22,386 bases of DNA from CAZCWX01 sp964502465 (GTDB lineage: Bacteria > Desulfobacterota > Binatia > Bin18), in assembly GCA_964502465.1 (NCBI GenBank), contig CAZCWX010000637.1, positions 1 to 22,386 of the forward strand, read 5' to 3'. Shown here one piece after another: positions 13,605 through 21,249 of this stretch. The notes beneath the pieces were generated by a model. That model ran no database searches and was not told the origin of the DNA. It saw nothing but the letters and a program-made list of their open reading frames with translations. Position 1 is the first letter of the stretch. Each line of letters opens with the position of its first letter. The translations under genes and the position numbers were made by a program.

Positions 13605-13807
13605 CTAGTGTCGTGTCTCATAACTTTGCGAGCGGTTTGTGTTTTTGTGGATTGCGGCGGCTCTGACGCCGCTTTGCCTGTGCGCGGAGCGCGGAGAGAG
13701 CCATAATCCACGGACGCTAGCCACAGCGCCGCCGTGGGCGGCGCATTCTATGGGGGGCAGTCCCTGCCCGGTTGTCCGGCTAAAGAACTTATGAGGCACC
13801 ATCCTAG
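13605..13807. mobile_element. Candidate MITE of about 203 bp with terminal inverted repeats
   Basis: The left end CTAGTGTCGTGTCTCATAAC (13605-13624) and the reverse complement of the right end, CTAGGATGGTGCCTCATAAG (13807-13788), agree at 14 of 20 positions, including CTCATAA. Both ends are bounded by ATCCTAG (13602-13608 and 13801-13807), so CTAG or the longer direct repeat may be the target duplication; CTAG fits a YTAR-type site. The interior has no ORF but several hairpins: GCGGCG/CGCCGC, GTGGATT/AATCCAC and GCGCCGCC/GGCGGCGC. No transposase is present, so a parent element elsewhere would be required. Confidence 0.45.
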
Positions 13808-13836
13808 ACATGAATCAACCGCAGGCTGTAGGGCTC

Positions 13837-14760
13837 CTATCCTCCTTTGCGCAGTTGAGCAATCTTTTCGCGTATCTCTGCCGCGTCTGCCGCTCCAGGC
13901 ACCAGCAGGAGATATCGGTCATACGCCTGAGCTGCCTGGGCACGGTTTCCTTGTTCTTCAAAAGCTTGGGCGAGGTTACGATGTGCCAGCCCAAATTTCG
14001 GGTCAAGATGAATCGCCATTTTGTACCCGGCGATCGCTTCTTCCAACTCGCCATTGAGGCGAAAGGCCAACCCCAGGCCGTTACTGGCCTCAGCGTAATT
14101 TGGCTTGAGGCGGAGGGCCATAAGGAACTCGCTCGCTGCAGCAGCATCTTTTTTCTCTAAGAAGGTCTGACCACGGAGGAAATGGTCCCTCGCCGTGCCT
14201 GCGACTGGAGTAGGCATTCTCCCTGCCAACACGGCCTCGCGGAGCACCGCGGCCTCAGGAGCTTGCGGGACGGCGGTGACATAGCCTTTATAAGCCTCAA
14301 GCGCGTTGGTGTCATCCCCTTGTTGTTCGAGCGCGTTACCCAAATTGAAATATGCCGTGGGGTTGAGACGAGCGGCAGTCCGGAAGGCCGTAATGGCACC
14401 TGGCAGGTCTCCGATCTCGTACAAGGTCAATCCTAAGCCGTAGGCAGCATCCATGCGCTCTGGGTCCATACGAAGAGCCGTTTGAAACTCCGTCACTGCG
14501 GCGGGCAGGTCGTTCTTAAAATAATACGCCATCCCCAGGTTGGCGCGGATATCGGCGCGGTGGGGGTCGAGTCGTGTCGCCGAGTTCAGCTCTTTTACTG
14601 CACCTTCCCAATTTCCTTGACTGAAGAGCATCTCTCCTCGCGTGACGTGTTCTTCAACTTTCCCACTGGTCTGCGCCGCAGTGTACTGGGGGATACCCAC
14701 GAGCAGACTGCACAAAAGCAGGAACAGAAAGAACATCCAGCGCTGAAAAAATACCATCAT
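13837..14760 (-). CDS. Exported tetratricopeptide-repeat (TPR) protein
   Basis: A 307-residue protein. A signal peptide or membrane anchor at residues 1-30 (MFFLFLLLCSLLVGIPQYTAA) is followed by about seven TPR units. Clear ones are HVTRGEMLFSQGNWEGAVKEL, IRANLGMAYYFKNDLPAAVTE, AAYGLGLTLYEIGDLPGAIT, YFNLGNALEQQGDDTNALEA, HFLRGQTFLEKKDAAAASEF, ASNGLGLAFRLNGELEEAIA and AHRNLAQAFEEQGNRAQAAQA. They show the usual G/A8, Y11 and A20 positions. TPR superhelices bind partner proteins; no enzymatic domain is present. It probably works in the periplasm as an assembly or scaffold factor. Two adjacent ATGs (14760, 14757) follow GGAG at good spacing. It diverges from the histidine kinase gene. The partner cannot be predicted. 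Confidence 0.85.
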   Translation of the reverse strand: MMVFFQRWMFFLFLLLCSLLVGIPQYTAAQTSGKVEEHVTRGEMLFSQGNWEGAVKELNSATRLDPHRADIRANLGMAYYFKNDLPAAVTEFQTALRMDPERMDAAYGLGLTLYEIGDLPGAITAFRTAARLNPTAYFNLGNALEQQGDDTNALEAYKGYVTAVPQAPEAAVLREAVLAGRMPTPVAGTARDHFLRGQTFLEKKDAAAASEFLMALRLKPNYAEASNGLGLAFRLNGELEEAIAGYKMAIHLDPKFGLAHRNLAQAFEEQGNRAQAAQAYDRYLLLVPGAADAAEIREKIAQLRKGG

Positions 14761-14919
14761 ACGTCTCTCCTTGTCATACTTGTGTGAACCTTTATACGGA
14801 TGGTCGAAGGAGGGGATCAAGAGGCTGCGTCCTGGCGTTTTTCTCGTTTCCTCTTGACTTTAGAGTACCGAGCGCTAGAAAGCCCTCTACAGGATAATGG
14901 CAAAAGAAAGAGAAATGCA

Positions 14920-17766
14920 ATGGATAGGGGACAAGCCGCTCGCATGGCTCCCCTGATAGCTCCACTATCCCGGCGTCAGTCAGCCAAGGGAACACGCTTT
15001 TCCTTCGTGCGGCTGCTCCAGGGTGTCACCCAAGCAACGAACCGTTTGTTAACGGCGCGTGAATTCACCCCTGGCATGAACGACGCACTGGCAATGTTAG
15101 GAGAAGCTGCAACCGTAGACCGTCTGTATGTCTTTGAGCATCACCTCCACCCTGTCACTGGCACAAAGGCGTTCACCCAACGCTATGAATGGGTGCAGCA
15201 CGGCATGGATATGGAGATTACCAATCCCCTGGTGAAAGAGAGTACCTATAATACCCGGTGGTATGACACTCTCTTAGCTGGGATACCGATTGGTGGTCCA
15301 GTCAAGCACTTCCCTAAAGCAGAACGCCACTTTCTCAATCCCCACAGTGTCCTCTCTCTTCTTCTGGTCCCTCTTACTGTGGATGGAAGGTTTTGGGGAT
15401 TCCTCGGCTGTGAAGACTGCCACACCGCACGGCGGTGGTCTGCAGATGAGGAAGCTGCCCTTCTCACCTTGGCCACTGCTATCGGCACAGTCATCGAACG
15501 CCAGCACGCAGAGGAGGCGCTTCGACATAGTGAAGAACGCCTCCGTTTCCTCAGCGATCATACCTTCGACCTCATTACCCAGGACATCACCCAGCGCAGG
15601 CAAACCGAAGAAGCGTTGCGTGAGTCGGAAGAAAAATACCGCGATTTAGTCGAGAACATTAATGACGTTATCTATGCGCAAGACGAACATGGAGTGATGA
15701 CGTACATCAGCCCGGTGGTGAAACCTCTCAGCGGTTATTCCCCCAACGAGATCATTGGCCGTCCCTTCACCGAGTTCATTTATGCGGAAGACTTGCCTGC
15801 ACTTATGGCAAGTTTCCAGCGAACGATAGCGGGGCAACTCGAACCTAGCGAGTTCCGGGTCGTCACAAAATCTGGAGAGTTGCGCTGGGCGCGGAGTTCG
15901 AGCCGGCCCGTCTTCCGGGAAAACCATATTGTTGGCCTGCAAGGCGTTCTCACTGACATTACCGAACGCAAGCAGGCAGAGCTGCGCACGCAAGCCCTCC
16001 TCGACATCGCAAAAGACATCAGTGGCACATTGGATTTGCACGAACTGCTTGACCGGGTGCAACGACAGACGGCCATAGTGTTACCCTGCGATATTGTCGC
16101 AACCTTCTACTGGGATCCAGGCAAAGAAGCTTTTCGGCTCATCTCGCAGCACGGAATCCCGGTGGAACTGTTGCCGGATGCTCAAGCCCTGGCATTTCCA
16201 CCGGACCAACCCTTCGGTGGCCGATTAACCAACGGGCAAACGGTCACGATCAACGACATCGTTGCCCAATCCTGGCTGTCGCGCGAATTCCTGGCTCACT
16301 TCCAGATTGTTGCTCTCGTGGCCGCTCCATTACGGGTACACGGGCGGCACCTCGGAGCGTTCCTCGCCTGTACGACTACGAACGGTCGCCGCTTTGACAC
16401 CTATCAAGTAGAGCTGTGTCGCGGCATTGCCCAACAACTCGCGGTAGGCATTGAGGCCGCAGGGTTATACAAACAGCAGCAAGAAGACGCCGCAGCGTCT
16501 TCCATGCTTGCGCGGGTGAGCCAGGAAATGATCGCGTCGCTGAACATACCGACCGTCTTGGAGCATCTTTGTCGCCTGACTGCTGAAGCCCTGGGAGATC
16601 CTGGTGGTTGCACCTTGCTGTGGCAAGCGAGAGGCAGCGTCTATACTCCGGTCGCGAGTTGGGGGTTCACCTCTGAACAGCAAGAGACCCTCCGAGTCTT
16701 GCAAATTCCTGGTGAAGCCATCACCGACTTAATCACTCTCCTGAAAGAGAAAGAGAGTACAGTAGTCGAGAGCGTGCCCACGGCTGATGCGATTACTGCA
16801 ACGCTCCTGCAGGAATTTGGCTTGAAAACCCTCCTTTTCCTCAGTCTCCGGCAAGGTCAGGATCTCATAGGCTTCCAATCCTGGAGTGCGCCTGAGCCAC
16901 GAGAACTCACCGCCCGCCATCATCGCCTCACGCAGAGCCTCTCACAAATTGCCTCGCTGGTTCTGGCCAACGCCAGTCTTTTTACCGAGTTACAAGAAGC
17001 CAACCGGGTGAAGGACGATTTTGTCAGCACCATGTCTCATGAGTTACGTACCCCGCTCAGCATTATCATTGGCTACAGTGACTTACTCAAAGAGGACACC
17101 TTTGGCCCGTTGGATGCGCCACAAACTGATACGGTGAGACGTATCGAGAAAGCCGCACGAGAACTGTTAGACCTGATCAATGCCACGCTCGATCTGAGCC
17201 GTCTCCAGAGTCAACACGTGCCACTCACCCTCGTGGAAACCAATGTGGTCGAGTTGTTAGCCGAATTGGAAACTGAGAGCCGTCATCTCAACCAGAAAGG
17301 GACTGTTGACCTCTTCTGGCAGGTTCCCGCTACGCTCCCGCGATTGCGCACCGATCGGGTCAAGTTGAAGATGGTCCTCAAGAACCTGATTACCAATGCC
17401 TTAAAGTTTACCTATGAAGGTCGCGTGAGCGTCACAGCCTCCCCACACAAAGGAGGAGTAGAATTTTGCGTCAGCGACACCGGCATCGGCATTCCACAAA
17501 ATGCCCTGCCGATTATTTTTGAGCCGTTCCGACAAGTAGACAGTTCTCCGAGTCGCCGCCATGGAGGGGTAGGTCTGGGACTTTATATTGTGCGACAGCT
17601 CCTGAAGCTGTTGGGAGGAACCATTGCTGTCGAGAGCGAAGTAGAGAAGGGTTCTTGCTTTCGCGTATGGATGCCTTCCGGTCTAGTGGCAAGTCCGCTC
17701 AAGAAAAGGCCAGACGAGAACCTCAGTCTGCCTAGAATCGAGACCTGCGGAAAGGGAGAATCATAA
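14920..17766 (+). CDS. Multi-GAF/PAS sensor histidine kinase
   Basis: A cytosolic-looking sensor kinase of 948 residues from this start. Domains: GAF 30-195; a collapsed PAS 202-232; PAS 235-355 (NINDVIYAQDEHGVMTYISP to TDITERKQ); GAF 358-520; GAF 529-690; HisKA 697-765 with phospho-acceptor His707 in TMSHELRTPLS; HATPase 809-920 with N-box LKNLITNALKF, G1 DTGIGIP, F-box IFEPFRQ and G2 GVGLGLYIV. There is no membrane segment and no receiver domain, so the cognate regulator lies elsewhere. The first PAS keeps only its start (SEERLRFLSDHTFDLI) and its exit helix (TQDITQRRQTEEAL), joined directly. An ATG at 14800 extends the frame by 40 codons, but that stretch is not domain-like; AAGAAAGAG precedes 14920. 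The 3' end overlaps the convergent rhomboid gene by 35 bp. Confidence 0.88.
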   Translation: MDRGQAARMAPLIAPLSRRQSAKGTRFSFVRLLQGVTQATNRLLTAREFTPGMNDALAMLGEAATVDRLYVFEHHLHPVTGTKAFTQRYEWVQHGMDMEITNPLVKESTYNTRWYDTLLAGIPIGGPVKHFPKAERHFLNPHSVLSLLLVPLTVDGRFWGFLGCEDCHTARRWSADEEAALLTLATAIGTVIERQHAEEALRHSEERLRFLSDHTFDLITQDITQRRQTEEALRESEEKYRDLVENINDVIYAQDEHGVMTYISPVVKPLSGYSPNEIIGRPFTEFIYAEDLPALMASFQRTIAGQLEPSEFRVVTKSGELRWARSSSRPVFRENHIVGLQGVLTDITERKQAELRTQALLDIAKDISGTLDLHELLDRVQRQTAIVLPCDIVATFYWDPGKEAFRLISQHGIPVELLPDAQALAFPPDQPFGGRLTNGQTVTINDIVAQSWLSREFLAHFQIVALVAAPLRVHGRHLGAFLACTTTNGRRFDTYQVELCRGIAQQLAVGIEAAGLYKQQQEDAAASSMLARVSQEMIASLNIPTVLEHLCRLTAEALGDPGGCTLLWQARGSVYTPVASWGFTSEQQETLRVLQIPGEAITDLITLLKEKESTVVESVPTADAITATLLQEFGLKTLLFLSLRQGQDLIGFQSWSAPEPRELTARHHRLTQSLSQIASLVLANASLFTELQEANRVKDDFVSTMSHELRTPLSIIIGYSDLLKEDTFGPLDAPQTDTVRRIEKAARELLDLINATLDLSRLQSQHVPLTLVETNVVELLAELETESRHLNQKGTVDLFWQVPATLPRLRTDRVKLKMVLKNLITNALKFTYEGRVSVTASPHKGGVEFCVSDTGIGIPQNALPIIFEPFRQVDSSPSRRHGGVGLGLYIVRQLLKLLGGTIAVESEVEKGSCFRVWMPSGLVASPLKKRPDENLSLPRIETCGKGES

Positions 17767-18403
17767 GTCCACCGGCGAGAAAACCACCCACATGTGCCCA
17801 CCAGGCAACTCCTCCACCGAAGCTGGCAGCGGTGGCAACCATGCCATTAAACAACTGCATGAAGAACCAAAAAGCCAGGAAAAGCACCGCTGGGACGGTA
17901 ATAACATGGAGGAAAAAGAAAATGGGGATGAGGGCAACAATGCGGGCATGCGGAAACAGCACAAAGTACCCACCCATCACCCCGGCGATAGCACCGCTCG
18001 CACCGACTACCGGTATGCGAGACAGTGGGCCAGTCAGGTAGTGGAGATACACCGCGGCCAATCCGCAGACCAGGTAATAGAGCAAGTACCGGCCTTTCCC
18101 CAGGCGATCTTCAACATTATCGCCAAAAATCCACAGCATCCACATATTCCCGATCAGATGTAACCAGCCACCATGCAAAAACATGGAGGTGAGCATCGGT
18201 CCGAAGCGAGCCGACAGGTTCCAGGGATCGACCTGAGCAATGCGCAGATAGCGTTCTGGGATAAACCCATATGTCAACAAGAATCGATCAAGAACAGGAC
18301 CCAGGCTGAACTCGTAGAGGAAAACAAGCACATTCACCACTATCAACAGAAACGTCACCAGTGGCCAAGAACGAGAGGGAATCGTATCGTGTAATGGGAT
18401 CAT
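17732..18403 (-). CDS. Rhomboid family intramembrane serine protease
   Basis: A 223-residue membrane protein with six to seven hydrophobic segments. The catalytic dyad is intact: Ser136 in VVGASGAIAG and His204 in WWAHVGGFLAG. HLIGNMWMLWIFGDNVEDR (82-100) provides the conserved Asn86 and the His/Gly-rich segment before it (MFLHGGWLHL). Loop 1 contains the family tract around WNLSARFGPMLTSMFLHG. Rhomboids cleave single-pass substrates inside or near the membrane; the substrate here is unknown. The C-terminus is short and basic (PFRRSRF). No good Shine-Dalgarno precedes the ATG at 18403, yet the N-terminus (MIPLHDTIPSRSWP) is typical for this subfamily, so the start is likely right. Its last 35 bp overlap the 3' end of the histidine kinase gene on the other strand. 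Confidence 0.92.
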   Translation of the reverse strand: MIPLHDTIPSRSWPLVTFLLIVVNVLVFLYEFSLGPVLDRFLLTYGFIPERYLRIAQVDPWNLSARFGPMLTSMFLHGGWLHLIGNMWMLWIFGDNVEDRLGKGRYLLYYLVCGLAAVYLHYLTGPLSRIPVVGASGAIAGVMGGYFVLFPHARIVALIPIFFFLHVITVPAVLFLAFWFFMQLFNGMVATAASFGGGVAWWAHVGGFLAGGLMILPFRRSRF

Positions 18404-18555
18404 AATAGTGATGGTATTATCAATGTTTGTGGTCCAGAAAGAAACAACCCAAAGCAGGGCAAAAGCAGCGCTGAGAGAGTCATTTCTTGTCCCACCATGC
18501 GAAAGAACATCTCAGTGTTCTGGCAAGATGTACGTTTCTCTGGCACAATTCCGCC

Positions 18556-19122
18556 ATGTTGTCCATCGATGCCCCACCCTCTCCTCTCACCCTGCTCTTT
18601 ACCGCTATGCTGATTGTCATCAGTATAGGAATCATTGGGTTTCTGCTCTTTTTAGTGTTTTCGGCGTTCCTCCACTCTTTTGGCGGTTCTTTTGAGCGCG
18701 CCGCGTTTCGCCGTTATAGTACACGTTGTGGCCGTGGCGACGAACTCCTCGAACAGGGTGATTTTGCCGGCGCTGTGCAGATCTTCGGCGAAGCATTTTT
18801 CCTGAAGCCCATCCGCCATGATTCCACGCTCCTTTCGGATATCGGCAACTATCATACTGGTCTCTTGAGCCGCCTGTTAACAGTGGCCGACGAAATGGGA
18901 AAAGGCCGGGCTCGGCTGCCTTCTCTGCCTGATGCGGATCGATTACTCGCTGAGCGGCTCGAACTCTACTACGATTACTTTCGTGCTCGTAAGGACAATG
19001 ATACCGACCGCATGCGAGAGGATACGCGCCGCCTGCGGGACAATGAAGCGCAGGTACGGGTGGTCGTGGGGCGACTGATCAATGAAATTCGCTCGTCCGA
19101 AGAACGCGTGCTCTACCACTAG
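18556..19122 (+). CDS. Small single-pass membrane protein with a helical, TPR-like cytosolic domain
   Basis: I do not recognise the family. From ATG 18556 the protein has 188 residues: a membrane segment at about 11-40 (LLFTAMLIVISIGIIGFLLFLVFSAFL), then a charged helical region. That region includes one TPR-like unit, RCGRGDELLEQGDFAGAVQIFGEAFF (about 58-83), a second helical pair around LLSDIGNYHTGLLSRLLTVADE, and a long charged C-terminal helix with many Arg/Glu (AERLELYYDYFRARKDNDTDRMREDTRRL). It may be a scaffold bound to the inner membrane. No Shine-Dalgarno is evident, and an in-frame ATG at 18487 would add 23 unconvincing residues. It is divergent from the rhomboid gene and 90 bp upstream of the aminotransferase on the same strand. 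Confidence 0.72.
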   Translation: MLSIDAPPSPLTLLFTAMLIVISIGIIGFLLFLVFSAFLHSFGGSFERAAFRRYSTRCGRGDELLEQGDFAGAVQIFGEAFFLKPIRHDSTLLSDIGNYHTGLLSRLLTVADEMGKGRARLPSLPDADRLLAERLELYYDYFRARKDNDTDRMREDTRRLRDNEAQVRVVVGRLINEIRSSEERVLYH

Positions 19123-19212
19123 CCGACAAGCCAGGGGGTGGTGATCAGCGTTCAGCATTTTTCCGTATGAACCGCTGCGGCATCGATAACCGCGTATATC
19201 AGGAGGGGCACC

Positions 19213-20430
19213 ATGTTTGATGTGAACGCGGTGCGAGCCGACTTTCCCGGCTCCACGCAACAAGTGTATCTGAATGCGGCAGGTGTCGGGTTACCGCCAC
19301 GTTCCGCTGTGACTGCGGTGCAACAGGCTGCGGCGCTCTTAGGTCAAGGTCCCGCTGAGATGGGCTACAAAACCTACTATCGGGCACTAGGCGAATCGAG
19401 CACAGTCGCCAAAAAAGAAGCGGCTCGACTGCTCAACGTGACGCCGACAGAGCTCGCCTTCATTGATGACACCACCATGGGGCTCAACATCGCTCTGGCA
19501 GCGATTCCGTTCACGGCAGGAGACAACCTTATCCTGTGCGATCTCGAATACCCCCAGGTGGCTCTCAGCGCCACCTATCCACAGCAGCAACTCGGCGTTG
19601 AAGTCCGAGTTGCCCGCCATCGGCAGGGAATCGTTACGGTTGACGATTATGCAGCCCTGATTGACACACGCACCCGTCTCCTCCTTGTCAGTTCAGTCCA
19701 GTGGATCAATGGGCTGCGTATGGATCTGGCGGCGTTTTCTCAGTTAGCCGATGAATATAGTTGTTTTCTTGTGGTTGATGCCATTCAGCAGCTCGGGGCA
19801 CTGCCTGTAGACCTTTCAGCACTACGCGTAGATTTTCTCGCCGCTGGTGCGCAGAAATGGTTGAATGCCCCGTTCGGATTAGGGTTACTTTATGTTCGTC
19901 AAGCGATGCTGGACGCCGTGCGCCCCGGACTGGCGCATGGCCTGTTCGCGCTTACCGAACCAGCTGAAGGCTGGGTGCGGTACCTTGGCGACCCTAGCCT
20001 CACACCATTTCTGTCATTGCCCCTGGCGTCAGACGCCCGGCGTTTTGAAATCCACGGCATGCCGAAGACAATCGGGTCCGCCGGTCTGGCGGCCTCCCTG
20101 TCGTATGTGAACAGTCTCGATCAACCTGCAGTCACAGAACACATTGTCACGTTAGGGCATTTCCTCATCGAAGAGCTGCACCGCCGTGGCATCCACGTGT
20201 GGACACCAACCGCGCCGCACTTACGTTCTGGTATTGTGACCTGTGAGCCATTCCCAGATGCTGAACAAGTGCATCGCCTCGTTCAAGCTCTCGAAACAAG
20301 ACGGATCTATCCCACCGTTCGGTACTGTTCGGGAGTGGGCGGGATGCGTGTCTCCATCCACTACTACACAAACCGAGAAGATCTGGAAGCGCTTTTAGCG
20401 GCGATGGATGAGATTATGAAAACGTGGTAA
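19213..20430 (+). CDS. Class-V aminotransferase-fold PLP enzyme (cysteine desulfurase-like)
   Basis: A 405-residue fold-type I PLP enzyme. It opens with VYLNAAGVGLPPRS, the usual first strand and turn. TTMGLNIAL carries the phosphate-binding region, FLVVDAIQQLGALPVD the cofactor Asp, and AAGAQKWLNAPFGLGLLYV the Schiff-base Lys215. The C-terminal domain ends in GGMRVSIHYYTNREDLEALL, characteristic of the SufS/CsdA/isopenicillin epimerase-like group. The mobile catalytic Cys loop of cysteine desulfurases (R-S-G-x-x-C) is not present at its usual place; RSGIVTCEPF has the Cys three residues late. A desulfurase, lyase or epimerase activity is therefore undecided. AGGAGGGG seven bases upstream fixes the start. 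It is followed by a HAD hydrolase on the same strand. Confidence 0.88.
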   Translation: MFDVNAVRADFPGSTQQVYLNAAGVGLPPRSAVTAVQQAAALLGQGPAEMGYKTYYRALGESSTVAKKEAARLLNVTPTELAFIDDTTMGLNIALAAIPFTAGDNLILCDLEYPQVALSATYPQQQLGVEVRVARHRQGIVTVDDYAALIDTRTRLLLVSSVQWINGLRMDLAAFSQLADEYSCFLVVDAIQQLGALPVDLSALRVDFLAAGAQKWLNAPFGLGLLYVRQAMLDAVRPGLAHGLFALTEPAEGWVRYLGDPSLTPFLSLPLASDARRFEIHGMPKTIGSAGLAASLSYVNSLDQPAVTEHIVTLGHFLIEELHRRGIHVWTPTAPHLRSGIVTCEPFPDAEQVHRLVQALETRRIYPTVRYCSGVGGMRVSIHYYTNREDLEALLAAMDEIMKTW

Positions 20431-20493
20431 CCATCCGCCTCGTGCTTCGACACGCCACCATGAGGGAGAGTGACTGATCTGCGAGACACTGTG

Positions 20494-21231
20494 ATGCCAT
20501 CTCACCAACTCAAGGCCGTCTTTTTTGATGCCGCTGGCACGCTGTTCACTGTTAACGGCTCTGTCGGCGAGATCTACGCCCGCCTTGCTCGTGAGCATGG
20601 GAAAGAGATATCTGCTGCAGACCTCGAAGTGGGATTTCGTCGCTGCTTTGCTCAGGCCCTGGCGATGGCGTTTCCTGGTGCTGAGCCAGCACACATCCCG
20701 CAGCTAGAGAAGCAGTGGTGGCGCAACGTGGTACAGAGCATCTTTGCACCTTTAGGATCGTTCCCTGAATTCGATACCTATTTCGAGGCGCTGTTCACAT
20801 ATTTCGCCCGCACAGAATCCTGGCAGCTCTACTCTGAAACGCTGGATACACTCACAGCGTTACAGAACCGTAGCGTGCGCTTAGGCATTATTTCTAATTT
20901 CGACTCGCGGCTCTTTGGTCTCCTTGAGGGCCTGGGGATTGCTGGTTTTTTTGACTCGGTTACTATCTCGACTCAAGCAGGCTCTGCAAAACCGGCACCA
21001 GAGATTTTTTCTCAGGCTCTCGCTCAGCACAACCTTCGCCCGCATGAAGCCTTACACATCGGCGATAGCTATGAAGCCGATGTCATCGGCGCTCAGGCCA
21101 GCGGTCTCACACCGGTCTTCGTAGACCGGGATAACCATAAGAGGGGAACAGTTCGTTATCATACCGTCAAAAGCCTGGCAGAACTTCCGACTCTCGTAGA
21201 CACGTATGGAACTCGCAATCCCAGCCTCTAG
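20494..21231 (+). CDS. HAD-superfamily hydrolase (REG-2/HDHD3-like)
   Basis: A 245-residue HAD subfamily IA protein. Motif I is AVFFDAAGTLF with nucleophile Asp12; the usual second Asp (DxD) is Ala14, as in the REG-2-like branch. An alpha-helical cap follows (residues 20-105). Motif II is GIISNFDSR, motif III Lys in GSAKPAPEIF, and motif IV IGDSYEADVIGA. The nucleophile, Thr16 and Lys suggest phosphatase chemistry, but loss of the general acid makes efficiency or even activity doubtful. The start is uncertain: GTG at 20470 has GAGGGAGA directly against it, while ATG 20494 has no good ribosome site; I take the ATG because the domain begins shortly after. It may form a unit with the aminotransferase 63 bp upstream. 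It converges with the CoA transferase, leaving 18 bases. Confidence 0.85.
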   Translation: MPSHQLKAVFFDAAGTLFTVNGSVGEIYARLAREHGKEISAADLEVGFRRCFAQALAMAFPGAEPAHIPQLEKQWWRNVVQSIFAPLGSFPEFDTYFEALFTYFARTESWQLYSETLDTLTALQNRSVRLGIISNFDSRLFGLLEGLGIAGFFDSVTISTQAGSAKPAPEIFSQALAQHNLRPHEALHIGDSYEADVIGAQASGLTPVFVDRDNHKRGTVRYHTVKSLAELPTLVDTYGTRNPSL

Positions 21232-21246
21232 CCCTCAGCCCCTAGA
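21223..21246. repeat. CAGCC-(T/C)-CTAGCCC-TCAGCCC repeat at a convergent gene junction
   Basis: CAGCCTCTAGCCCTCAGCCC then CTAG is built from the same units as the right arm of the element at 3446-3481 (CAGCCCCTAGCC, CTCAGCCCCT). It overlaps the last three codons of the HAD gene. Confidence 0.35.
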
Positions 21247-21249
21247 TTT

